The position numbers and the translations under genes are program-made. Source: Oscillospiraceae bacterium (GTDB taxonomy: Bacteria; Bacillota; Clostridia; Oscillospirales; Oscillospiraceae). From it: a stretch of DNA of 64,000 nucleotides. Below are positions 7,875 through 16,172 of this stretch, piece by piece (positions within the stretch are counted from its first letter, which is position 1; each line of letters begins with the position of its first letter). Below the pieces are notes generated by a model. The model was not told the origin of the DNA. It ran no database searches and was given only the letters and a program-made list of their open reading frames with translations. The stretch covers positions 1-64,000 of the forward strand of contig SVMA01000006.1 in assembly GCA_015067635.1 (NCBI GenBank). The letters are read 5' to 3'.

Positions 7875-7894
7875 AAGAAGCTCCTTTCGGTCAT

Positions 7895-8872
7895 TTAGCC
7901 AATGCGTCCTTGGATTGCTAACCAGGCAACGCCGCACATTACCGCAGATACCGCGGTAAACACCAAAACAATTTTAACTTCCTTCCAGCCGCACATCTCA
8001 AAATGGTGGTGGATGGGAGACATCTTGAAAATACGCTTGCCATGGGTCAACTTGAAGTATGTCACCTGCATAATCACAGACAGGGTTTCCACAATGTACA
8101 CAAGACCCACAAAAATAAGAATCAACGGCATATCCAACGCAAAGGCCATGGCACATACCACACCGCCCAGAAACAGCGAGCCGGTATCTCCCATAAACAC
8201 CTTGGCAGGATGCCAGTTGTAGCACAGATAAGCCACCAGTCCGCCGCACAGTGCCGCTGGCAGAATCGCCAGGTCATATTTACCCATTGCAAAGGCAGCT
8301 GCCGTAAAAAATGCCATAACCGGCAAGGTCACACTGCCGCACAAGCCGTCCACACCGTCCGTAATATTCACCGCATTGTCACAACCAATCATGACAAACA
8401 TGGCGAAAAACACATAAAGCAACGGATGTACATAAAAGGGTGTATCGGAAAACGGGACATAAATATTGCATCTGGAAGGGTCTTGCTTAACCAAAAGATA
8501 CACAAACAGCGCAGAAACCGCCATTTGCAGCAATGCCTTTTGTATACTGGTCAAGCCCAGATTCCGCTTGAATTTTACTTTGCAGAAGTCATCCAAAAAA
8601 CCCACCAGACCAAAGCACAAGCTCAGTGCCAGCACATAGATGACCGTGTAATCTGTCATCACAGGCAGATTGCCGACCACGCAGAGAATCGCCGAGAAGA
8701 TGAAAAACAGTCCGCCCATCATAGGCGTTCCCGCTTTGCTGTTATGCCAGGTCGGTCCGACCTCGCGTATGGATTGCCCTGCCTTCAGTGCACGCAACAC
8801 CGGCAGCAGCAGAAAACCAATCAATCCGGACAGAACACCGCCTGCCAGAACTGTAATCAAGATTCTTTCCAT
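7895..8872 (-). CDS. mraY: MraY phospho-MurNAc-pentapeptide translocase
   Basis: 325 aa polytopic membrane enzyme that joins UDP-MurNAc-pentapeptide to undecaprenyl phosphate, forming lipid I. The family motifs GFLDDFCKV (Asp pair for Mg2+) and NAVNITDGVDGL are present, as is the C-terminal MSPIHHHFEMCGWKE segment. In most related genomes murD follows mraY; here ftsW follows directly, 20 bases after the mraY stop. Confidence 0.97.
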   Translation of the reverse strand: MERILITVLAGGVLSGLIGFLLLPVLRALKAGQSIREVGPTWHNSKAGTPMMGGLFFIFSAILCVVGNLPVMTDYTVIYVLALSLCFGLVGFLDDFCKVKFKRNLGLTSIQKALLQMAVSALFVYLLVKQDPSRCNIYVPFSDTPFYVHPLLYVFFAMFVMIGCDNAVNITDGVDGLCGSVTLPVMAFFTAAAFAMGKYDLAILPAALCGGLVAYLCYNWHPAKVFMGDTGSLFLGGVVCAMAFALDMPLILIFVGLVYIVETLSVIMQVTYFKLTHGKRIFKMSPIHHHFEMCGWKEVKIVLVFTAVSAVMCGVAWLAIQGRIG

Positions 8873-8887
8873 ATCTCTCTCCTTTGC

Positions 8888-10249
8888 TCAGGGCTGATCC
8901 TGCAGAAACAGTTCCAGTGCCAATTCCATGTGCATTCCGTGACTGCCCTTGAACAGCAGTATATCTCCGGGCTTTGCCGCAAGCTTCAATTCTCTGACCA
9001 GTTCGTCTTTTTCCTCGTAGGCACGAACCTTCGTACGGTCCATACCGCCGGTCACTGCTCCGCTTACCACACGGCTTCCGTTGGGACCGTAGGCAAAGAT
9101 CATATCCGCCTTTTCTGCGGCAATCCGTCCGATACGGTAATGCTCTGCCGGTGCACGCATACCAAGCTCCAGCATATCTCCCAGAACCGCGATTCGACGT
9201 CCGGACTTTTTTCCTAACACGGTCAGTGCCGCTGTCATAGATTCCGGTCCCGCATTATAGCAATCCTTAATAATCGTGAAGCCCTTAGCTTCAAAGATTT
9301 CCTGACGGCCTGCCATGTTGCGGAAATTACTCAACGCTTCCATGATCCGTTCCGCAGTCACGCCCAGCTTCAAACCGGTGCTTACAGCCGCCAGAGCGTC
9401 CAAAACATAGTGCTGTCCTTCCAAAGCAAGACTGATCCGGAATGCTTCCTGTCCGGCTTTGACATCAAAAGACAGTCCGGTTTCGTTAGAAGTCACATTG
9501 GATGCCTGTACATGGCATTGCTCATTTTCCAGTCCAAAGAACACTGCCGGCACATCCGGACGGCTGTGTACACGCCACAGCATTTCGTCATCACCATTGA
9601 GGAAAATCACACCGCCTGCCTGTAAGCCTTCCAAAATTTCCAGCTTTGCCTGCAGAATACCTTCCTTGGAGCCCAAATGCTCAATATGCATGGTGCCGAT
9701 ATTGGTGATCACCGCCAGATCCGGCAATCCGATGGATGCCAAATAGGCAATTTCCCGAAAATGGTTCATGCCCATTTCCAGTACAGCTATCTCTGTATCC
9801 TCGGGAATGGACAAAATCGCCATGGGCATACCGATGTCATTATTATGGTTTGCAGGGGTTTTGGCAACCCGATAAGTGGTTTCCAAAACCGATGCGATCA
9901 TTTCCTTTGTGGTGGATTTTCCCACAGAACCGGTGACGCCGATCACCTTCATACCAATGCGTTTGCGTTCCTCCCGGGCGATCTGACCCAAAGCAATTCG
10001 GGTATCCTTTACCACGATTGCAGGATAATCGCCGTCGCAATGAGTGCACAGCACCGCTGCAGCACCCTTTTCAAACGCCATGGGAATAAAATCATGCCCA
10101 TCCCGCGCTCCCTGCAGTGCTACAAACAACTGTCCGGACTGTACCTCTCTGGAATCGTTATTCGCTCCCAGGAAGGTAACATCCGCATATTTTGCATCAA
10201 TGGTCCCGCCGCACCAGACTGCCGCCTGCGCCAATGTGATTCGTGCCAT
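8888..10249 (-). CDS. murF: MurF UDP-MurNAc-tripeptide:D-Ala-D-Ala ligase
   Basis: 453 aa cytoplasmic ATP-dependent ligase adding D-alanyl-D-alanine to the stem peptide. The ATP loop GVTGSVGKST lies at 104-113, the central NxxxD/NxGTMH segment at ITNIGTMHIEHLGS, and the C-terminal domain holds YNAGPESM and LGDMLELG. Two bases separate its start from the murE stop, so the two are translated together. Confidence 0.97.
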   Translation of the reverse strand: MARITLAQAAVWCGGTIDAKYADVTFLGANNDSREVQSGQLFVALQGARDGHDFIPMAFEKGAAAVLCTHCDGDYPAIVVKDTRIALGQIAREERKRIGMKVIGVTGSVGKSTTKEMIASVLETTYRVAKTPANHNNDIGMPMAILSIPEDTEIAVLEMGMNHFREIAYLASIGLPDLAVITNIGTMHIEHLGSKEGILQAKLEILEGLQAGGVIFLNGDDEMLWRVHSRPDVPAVFFGLENEQCHVQASNVTSNETGLSFDVKAGQEAFRISLALEGQHYVLDALAAVSTGLKLGVTAERIMEALSNFRNMAGRQEIFEAKGFTIIKDCYNAGPESMTAALTVLGKKSGRRIAVLGDMLELGMRAPAEHYRIGRIAAEKADMIFAYGPNGSRVVSGAVTGGMDRTKVRAYEEKDELVRELKLAAKPGDILLFKGSHGMHMELALELFLQDQP

Positions 10250-10251
10250 AA

Positions 10252-11700
10252 TTACCTCGTTTCCATCAGATAAGCGGCAACCTCTTCCCGTTCATCCAGA
10301 TGATACTTCACGCCGTTAATTTCCTGATAGGTTTCATGACCCTTTCCGGCCAACACTATCATATCATCTTTTTCGCCAATGTCCATAGCATATTGGATCG
10401 CTTTTCGTCGGTCCTCAATGACAACATAGTTTTTCTTCTCCCCGGGAACACCCTGAAGAATGTCCTCGATGATATCCATGGGGACTTCTGTGCGCGGATT
10501 ATCCGAGGTGATCACCGCAATATCGGAGAGCTCTACACCGATTCTGCCCATAATGGGCCGCTTCATGGGATCCCGATCACCGCCGCAGCCAAACACTGCA
10601 ATCAACCGACCCTTACAGAAATCCCGCACCGAGCGCAGAACATTTTCCAGTCCGTCCGGTGTATGTGCATAATCCAAAAGAACCGTATAGGGCTTTGTCG
10701 GTGTGGGAACGACCTCCACTCTCCCCCGGACACCCCGGACTGATTCCAATGCCGCCGCAGCAGCTTCCAGAGAAATCCCCAGCTGTAAACTGATTCCCAA
10801 AACACTCAGCGCGTTGTACACCGTAAAACGTCCGGGAATGGGCAAGGTGATATTTTGGCTAATACCCTTCGTGACTGCCGCAAAGGAAATGCCATCCGCA
10901 TGCAGCTCCACATCTACTGCCTTTAAATCTCCGTCTCCCTTTGCAGAAGTGGTCATCACCTGACAGGTCGCACCCTTGCTGATGCGTTCAAAATAGCTGT
11001 CGTCCCGGTTAAGAACACCCTTCTCACAACGACGGAACAGCTCCGCTTTGGTATCGCAATAGGCTTCCATCGTCTTGTGGAAATCCAAATGATCCTCTGT
11101 CAGGTTGGTAAAGGCCGCCACATCAAAATGCACACCCGCAACCCGATCCAACGCAATGGCATGAGAAGAGACCTCCATCACCACATGGGTACATCCGGCA
11201 TCCCGCATACGGGCAAATAACCCTTGCAGCTCCAGACTTTCCGGCGTGGTGCGTTCTGTGGGGATGACCTCCTCGCCAATTCTGTTTTCCATGGTGCCGA
11301 TCAAGCCCACCTTCGCTCCCACGGTCTTTTCCAACACCTGCTTCAACAGCAAGGTTGTCGAGGTCTTTCCGTTGGTTCCGGTAACACCGATCATTGTCAT
11401 GCTTTTGGCAGGATGACTGTAAAAATTGCATCCAATCAACGCCAATGCCAGTCGGTCAGATTCCACCAGAATATACGGCACATTTCCATCAGGCTTTGTG
11501 GCCGTAACAACTGCAACCGCACCCTTTTCCAAAGCCATGGGAATGAATGCATTGCCATCCACCGCAAAACCGTTGATGGCGACAAACAAGCTGCCTCCGG
11601 TTACCTTGCGGGAATCGTAGGCTACGTTTTCAATGTTCATTTCCATATCCGCTGTGCTTTCCAGAATACGGATTCCTGACAGCAGTCCCTTCAGTTTCAT
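10252..11700 (-). CDS. murE: MurE UDP-MurNAc-dipeptide ligase (meso-diaminopimelate type)
   Basis: 482 aa. Adds the third stem-peptide residue. The ATP loop GVTGTNGKTS is at 105-114, the mid-domain has TNLTEDHLDFH, and the substrate-selecting motif is DNPR (about 400-403), which in this family marks meso-diaminopimelate rather than lysine. The wall is therefore predicted to be the A1-gamma-type common in Clostridia. RBS GGAGGAAGGAG precedes ATG 11700. Confidence 0.97.
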   Translation of the reverse strand: MKLKGLLSGIRILESTADMEMNIENVAYDSRKVTGGSLFVAINGFAVDGNAFIPMALEKGAVAVVTATKPDGNVPYILVESDRLALALIGCNFYSHPAKSMTMIGVTGTNGKTSTTLLLKQVLEKTVGAKVGLIGTMENRIGEEVIPTERTTPESLELQGLFARMRDAGCTHVVMEVSSHAIALDRVAGVHFDVAAFTNLTEDHLDFHKTMEAYCDTKAELFRRCEKGVLNRDDSYFERISKGATCQVMTTSAKGDGDLKAVDVELHADGISFAAVTKGISQNITLPIPGRFTVYNALSVLGISLQLGISLEAAAAALESVRGVRGRVEVVPTPTKPYTVLLDYAHTPDGLENVLRSVRDFCKGRLIAVFGCGGDRDPMKRPIMGRIGVELSDIAVITSDNPRTEVPMDIIEDILQGVPGEKKNYVVIEDRRKAIQYAMDIGEKDDMIVLAGKGHETYQEINGVKYHLDEREEVAAYLMETR

Positions 11701-11718
11701 AGTGACTCCTTCCTCCGG

Positions 11719-14055
11719 TTAATCCGGAGCTCTTGCATTTGCAAATTCCAATCGGACAGTTGTTCCTACCGATACCTGTGTTTTTGGGGCGATATCCTGG
11801 GTTGTAACAATGACCGCAGGGGATATTTCCTGATTTCCTGTGGGCAGAATGTAGATACCCAATGCACCGGCGGCATCATTGGCTTGCTGTCGGTTCATGC
11901 CCACAAAATCCGGCATCTCCACTGTCTGCATCGGAGGGGTTTCACCCAAATACAGCAGGATCTGACTGCCACCCGGTACCGCACTGCCGGACTGTGGAAT
12001 CTGTCCGGTAACCGTGTCTCCCGTTCCGATGTATTGTGCAGACAACCCGCTATCCTTCAAAAGCTTATCCGCTTCCTTGGGCGTCTTTCCCGTAAGGTCT
12101 TCCACTATAACCGTCTTTCCCTGAATGTCCTCTTCGGAAAAGCTTTGCTTCACGCCAAGGTATGGCAGAATGTCTGCCATGACTGCTCCTACTGTAGGCG
12201 CCGCCATTACGCCTCCGGAAATATAGGTACCGGTGGCACGGGACGGAGTGTCCAAAGCCACTAATACAATATACTCCGGATTGTCCATTGGCGCAATCCC
12301 CACAAATGATACGATTTTATCCAGCGTTGGCTGGCCATTCTCATCTAAAATGTCGATTTTTTCACTGGTACCCGTCTTTCCCCCTATGGAAAATCCGGCA
12401 ACAGAGGCATTTTTTGCCGTTCCGACCGCTACAACGGACTCCAAAAGCTCACACATGGTCTTGGAGGTTTCCGGCTTGATTACCTGTCGGATGACCGTCG
12501 GCTCCTGCTGCAATACTGTTTTCCCATCAGCGTCCAGCACCTCGGAAACGATATACGGCTCCATCAGATTCCCGCCATTCACCACAGCAGAAATCGCCCG
12601 CACCAGCTGTATCGGTGTCAGCTTAAAGGTCTGCCCGAAGGAGCCGGAGGTCAGGGATGCCGTTCCCCATTTGTCTGTATCCACAATCAGCTCTTTTGAG
12701 AAGAAAACGCCTTTGCTCTCCCCGGCCAGATCAATGCCCGTTTTTTCCATAACGCCGAAGCGGTTAACATAGTCGTAGAACCTTTCTCCGCCCAGCTTTA
12801 ACGCAATATGGGCGAAGGCTATGTTGCAGGAATTTTGCAGTGCCTGCGGTGTGGTTTCCGAGCCGTGACCGGAAGATCTCCAGCAATGCAGCAGCTGGGA
12901 ACGACCCGGTATTTTTTCCGAGCCCTTGCAGTAAAAGCCGGTTTTCAGGTCAATTGCTCCGCAGTCCAGAGCCGCCGCCATGGTCAACACCTTAAAGGTC
13001 GAGCCGGGCTCATAGCCATCGGACAGCACGCGGTTTCGCCACTGCTTCAGCCGTGCGGCTGTAACTGCCGCATCGTATGCCGCTTTCTCCCGTTCATAGG
13101 CCTCCGAGCCCACAGGATGGGACAAATAGCTCTCCTTCAGCGCCTGCGTTTCCTGCAAAGCCTCCGGGTCGGCAATTTCCAAATACTGATTGGGATCGTA
13201 GTTGCCCAAGGTGGCCATGGCTAAAACCTTTCCGGTTTTTACCTCCATGACCATGCCGAAAGCGCCGTTTTGTACATCGTAACGTGCAATGGCATCTGCC
13301 ATCTGCTTTTCCAGACACGCCTGTACCGTCGTATCCAATGTCAGCACAACGCTGCAGCCGGGTATGGACTCCACATATTTTTCATAGGAAAAGGGCATAT
13401 CCATCTCATTATTGCCCTTGGTTGTAATGACTTTTCCGGCAGTTCCTTCCAAATATCGGTTATAGGAAGCTTCAATTCCTTCCGAGCCTGTATTGGATTT
13501 ATTGGTAAAGCCAATCACCTGAGAAGCCAGGGTCCCATAGGGGTAGCTTCGCTCAGAGCTTGGCTCCAAATGGATACCGGAGATTTCATTGGTATTGATA
13601 AAATGACGCACCTCTGCCGCAACCGGCTCTTCCACATTGGAAGCAATCTGCTGGTACCGTTTGGTCAGGTCCTTTCCCAGCTTTTGAATCTTTTCCGGTT
13701 CCGTTCCCAATATCTCACCCAGTTCCTCCGCGATAAAATCCAAATCTGCTTTGGATTGCTTCAATTCATGGGGGTCCAGGTAAATATTTTCCACCGTTTT
13801 GGAAATGGCCAGAATGTTCATATTCCGGTCGTAAATCGTGCCGCGATGGGCAGTTACATAGGTAGTTCGCGTTTGATTTTGCAGCGCAAGCCGCGAATAG
13901 TACTCATAATCGGAAATCATCAACTGATACAGCTGTAAGGCCATAGGAAAAAAAGCGGCAATGCCCAACACTGCCATCACCCACAGAATCCTGCGATGCT
14001 GCCCCGAATCGGCCCGCACACGGGCAAATTCCTTTTTTCGACGTTTCCTTGCCAT
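11719..14055 (-). CDS. Class B penicillin-binding protein (FtsI/SpoVD type) with PASTA domains
   Basis: 778 aa septal transpeptidase. A basic N-terminus and one transmembrane helix (about 22-46) anchor it; the dimerisation domain starts RGTIYDRN (71-78). The transpeptidase motifs are STFK (352-355), SCN (409-411) and KTG (560-562), all intact. Two C-terminal PASTA-like domains follow (about 645-705 and 707-775). PASTA domains on a class B PBP are typical of clostridial SpoVD and PBP2x. The neighbour ftsW probably encodes its SEDS partner. Whether it acts in vegetative division, sporulation or both cannot be told from sequence. Confidence 0.93.
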   Translation of the reverse strand: MARKRRKKEFARVRADSGQHRRILWVMAVLGIAAFFPMALQLYQLMISDYEYYSRLALQNQTRTTYVTAHRGTIYDRNMNILAISKTVENIYLDPHELKQSKADLDFIAEELGEILGTEPEKIQKLGKDLTKRYQQIASNVEEPVAAEVRHFINTNEISGIHLEPSSERSYPYGTLASQVIGFTNKSNTGSEGIEASYNRYLEGTAGKVITTKGNNEMDMPFSYEKYVESIPGCSVVLTLDTTVQACLEKQMADAIARYDVQNGAFGMVMEVKTGKVLAMATLGNYDPNQYLEIADPEALQETQALKESYLSHPVGSEAYEREKAAYDAAVTAARLKQWRNRVLSDGYEPGSTFKVLTMAAALDCGAIDLKTGFYCKGSEKIPGRSQLLHCWRSSGHGSETTPQALQNSCNIAFAHIALKLGGERFYDYVNRFGVMEKTGIDLAGESKGVFFSKELIVDTDKWGTASLTSGSFGQTFKLTPIQLVRAISAVVNGGNLMEPYIVSEVLDADGKTVLQQEPTVIRQVIKPETSKTMCELLESVVAVGTAKNASVAGFSIGGKTGTSEKIDILDENGQPTLDKIVSFVGIAPMDNPEYIVLVALDTPSRATGTYISGGVMAAPTVGAVMADILPYLGVKQSFSEEDIQGKTVIVEDLTGKTPKEADKLLKDSGLSAQYIGTGDTVTGQIPQSGSAVPGGSQILLYLGETPPMQTVEMPDFVGMNRQQANDAAGALGIYILPTGNQEISPAVIVTTQDIAPKTQVSVGTTVRLEFANARAPD

Positions 14056-14154
14056 AGAACACCGGCCTTTCTGACTGCTTTTGCCTTAAAATGGGCAGCA
14101 AGGAATCCCTCGCCGCCCATCGCAGCTATTCAATCATATTGGCCAAGTGCGGTA

Positions 14155-14622
14155 TTATGCAAATAACCCCACCATAAATGCCCAAAAGCTTTCCCACGCA
14201 GTGGGTGCTTGCTCCGTCTGCGGTACCGTTACCGGAACCTGCAGGTGAGGAACCTCCTCTATCGGTACCATGCCCATGGCAGTGGCAATCTCCCGAATTT
14301 CCTCCAGGTCATAGCTGGAAGTATATGTATCCAACAGCTGCTGATTCTCCGCCTGCAAGGTTGCCGCGTGGCTCGTCAGCATCTGCTCTTCTGCTTTGGC
14401 CTGTGACAGCTGCACCAGACCAACCACCAACATAACGGAAAGTACCGCAGCCGCCAAAATGCCGCCAAGCGCAACCACGTCCACATAAATTTTCAAGACC
14501 TTGGGACGTCTTGCTTTCGGAAGCTGTGCAGACTGCTTTCTCTGAGGCTTCTTCTCCGGCTGATAAGCAACATTGCCGGATACATAAGCATTGATATATC
14601 GGACCTGAGGCTGATTTGCCAT
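14155..14622 (-). CDS. FtsL-like septum protein
   Basis: 155 aa small bitopic protein in the usual ftsL position between rsmH and the PBP gene. A basic N-terminal tail (PEKKPQRKQ, KARRPK) is followed by one transmembrane helix (about 52-74) and a short coiled coil (QAKAEEQMLTSHAATLQAENQQL). A cell-wall-side tail ends in a second hydrophobic stretch. FtsL proteins diverge fast, so identity rests on length, topology and synteny. ATG 14622 follows AGGAGG; a TTG just before it is less likely. A 99-base gap without visible features separates it from the PBP gene. Confidence 0.75.
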   Translation of the reverse strand: MANQPQVRYINAYVSGNVAYQPEKKPQRKQSAQLPKARRPKVLKIYVDVVALGGILAAAVLSVMLVVGLVQLSQAKAEEQMLTSHAATLQAENQQLLDTYTSSYDLEEIREIATAMGMVPIEEVPHLQVPVTVPQTEQAPTAWESFWAFMVGLFA

Positions 14623-14640
14623 CAAAGATTCCTCCTTCTG

Positions 14641-15576
14641 TCAGATTTTTTCACAGATACGCAGCTTGGCACTGCGTGCTCTGGGATTTTGTTCCAGTTC
14701 TCTTTCTCCTGAAACAATGGGTTTGCGTGTGATCAGTTTGACCTGCGGCTTTTTTCCGCAGATACAAACCGGAAAGCTCGGCGGACAAATACAGCCCTTT
14801 GCCGCGTCTGCCATGCCATTTTTTACGATTCTGTCCTCCAGGGAATGGAAGGTAATAATTGCCAGACGACCGCCCGGATTCAGCTTGGGAATTGCATTCT
14901 CCATTACCTTCCGAACAGCGCCCAGCTCATCATTTACCGCAATGCGAATCGCCTGAAAGCTCCGTTTGGCAGGATGCTGCTTTTCCCGCAGAGCTGATGC
15001 CGGCATCGCCGAACGAATCACATCCACCAGCTCCAGCGTGGTCATAATCGGTTTTTCTTCCCGCCTGCGGCAAATATTGGCCGCAATTTGCGGTGCATAT
15101 CGTTCTTCGCCGTAATCAAACAGAATCCGGCGCAATTCTTCATAGGACCAGGTATTTACAACTGCCTCTGCAGTCAGTGTATCGGCGTTATTCATGCGCA
15201 TATCCAGCGGTGCATCCGCCATATAGGAAAAGCCCCGCTGTCCGTCGTCCAGCTGTGGAGAGGAGACGCCCAAATCCAGCAGAATCCCATCTACACCGGG
15301 GATGTGTAAATCCTCCAGCACCTTGGTAAGTTCACAGAAATTGGAATGAACCAACGTCACTCTGTCACCGAAGGGTGCCAATCGTTCCCCCGCCGCTTTC
15401 AGCGCAACGGGATCACGGTCAATACCAATCAGGCGGCCGGTCGTAAGCCTTGTCGCAATCTGCGCGGAGTGTCCTGCCCCACCCAGTGTGCCATCCACAT
15501 AAATGCCATTCGGGCGGATATGCAAACCTTCAATGCACTCATCCAACAATACGGACACATGATGAAATTCACTCAT
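14641..15576 (-). CDS. rsmH: RsmH 16S rRNA (cytosine1402-N4)-methyltransferase
   Basis: 311 aa. N4-methylates C1402 of 16S rRNA in the decoding centre. Motif I is YVDGTLGGAGHS, followed by LIGIDRDPVAL and the family signature GILLDLGVSSPQLDD. FHSLEDRIVK near the C-terminus is also diagnostic. Its start overlaps the mraZ stop by four bases, the standard mraZ-rsmH arrangement. Confidence 0.97.
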   Translation of the reverse strand: MSEFHHVSVLLDECIEGLHIRPNGIYVDGTLGGAGHSAQIATRLTTGRLIGIDRDPVALKAAGERLAPFGDRVTLVHSNFCELTKVLEDLHIPGVDGILLDLGVSSPQLDDGQRGFSYMADAPLDMRMNNADTLTAEAVVNTWSYEELRRILFDYGEERYAPQIAANICRRREEKPIMTTLELVDVIRSAMPASALREKQHPAKRSFQAIRIAVNDELGAVRKVMENAIPKLNPGGRLAIITFHSLEDRIVKNGMADAAKGCICPPSFPVCICGKKPQVKLITRKPIVSGERELEQNPRARSAKLRICEKI

Positions 15577-16001
15577 AGCCCAATGGCCTCCAGGGATGCC
15601 AACAGCTTTTCAGGCGTGAGATTCTCTGCCTCAAAGGCTTCAAACTCTGCAAGATCCCAAATCTCTGCTTGGCCTGCCCGACCAACAATCATAACTTCCT
15701 TCTGGATTCCTGCGTAGGAAAGCAGAAACGGCGAAAGGCTGAACCGAAATTGCTTATCCGGTTCACACTCCACTGCGTTCATAAAAATCAGGCTGGTGGC
15801 CGCACCCTTTTGGGAAATGGGCAAGGTGTTGTAGTTTTCGCTCAAGGTCTGCCAATCGGCATCCTTATAGATGGTCAAGCACCGATGACCGCAGTTGATG
15901 CCCAGGGTCACATAGAAATCGCTGCCCAACTCTTCCCGCAGCTTTGCGGGGACAAAAAGACGATTCTTATCGTCCAGCTTTGCCACATATTTACCGATCA
16001 C
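15573..16001 (-). CDS. mraZ: MraZ transcriptional regulator of the dcw cluster
   Basis: 142 aa, two SpoVT/AbrB-like domains. The family motif DxKGRxxxPxxxR appears as LDDKNRLFVPAKLRE, and a second copy around PDKQFRFSLSPFLLSYAG. MraZ represses the dcw promoter by binding tandem TGGGN-type boxes. The start is a GTG codon at 16001, nine bases after GGAGG; MraZ proteins begin just before IG, which fits. It is the first gene of the cluster and is preceded by matching boxes. Confidence 0.94.
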   Translation of the reverse strand: MIGKYVAKLDDKNRLFVPAKLREELGSDFYVTLGINCGHRCLTIYKDADWQTLSENYNTLPISQKGAATSLIFMNAVECEPDKQFRFSLSPFLLSYAGIQKEVMIVGRAGQAEIWDLAEFEAFEAENLTPEKLLASLEAIGL

Positions 16002-16015
16002 GGATGCTCACCTCC

Positions 16016-16053
16016 TCCATTTTGCTCCACTTTTCATCCATTTTGCTCCACTT
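16016..16053 (-). promoter_or_regulatory. Candidate MraZ operator: tandem 17-base direct repeats
   Basis: Two identical copies of AAGTGGAGCAAAATGGA lie with a period of 21 bases between the promoter and the mraZ start. Each copy carries two TGGA cores ten bases apart, so four TGGA boxes are spaced 10, 11 and 10 bases, close to one helical turn. This matches the known MraZ mode of binding repeated TGGGN boxes on one face of DNA. The second copy overlaps the ribosome binding site. Confidence 0.8.
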
Positions 16054-16059
16054 AATGAC

Positions 16060-16088
16060 AGTATACTGCCTTGATTTCGAAAAATCAA
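16060..16088 (-). promoter_or_regulatory. mraZ/dcw promoter
   Basis: On the minus strand TTGATT (16083-16088), 17-base spacer, TATACT (16060-16065). It sits directly upstream of the TGGA repeats, so bound MraZ would block initiation or early elongation. Confidence 0.82.
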
Positions 16089-16172
16089 CCTTTTTTATCA
16101 AAAAAATTGCATTTTTTTCAAAAAATATGGTGAAAAACCCAATTTTCGAACGGTTGTTCTATATAAAAATCC

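Noticed and set aside
8003..9217. 404-aa plus-strand frame across mraY and murF
   Set aside because: It is the complement of two certain genes and its composition (many His, Gln, Arg) is typical of an antisense shadow.
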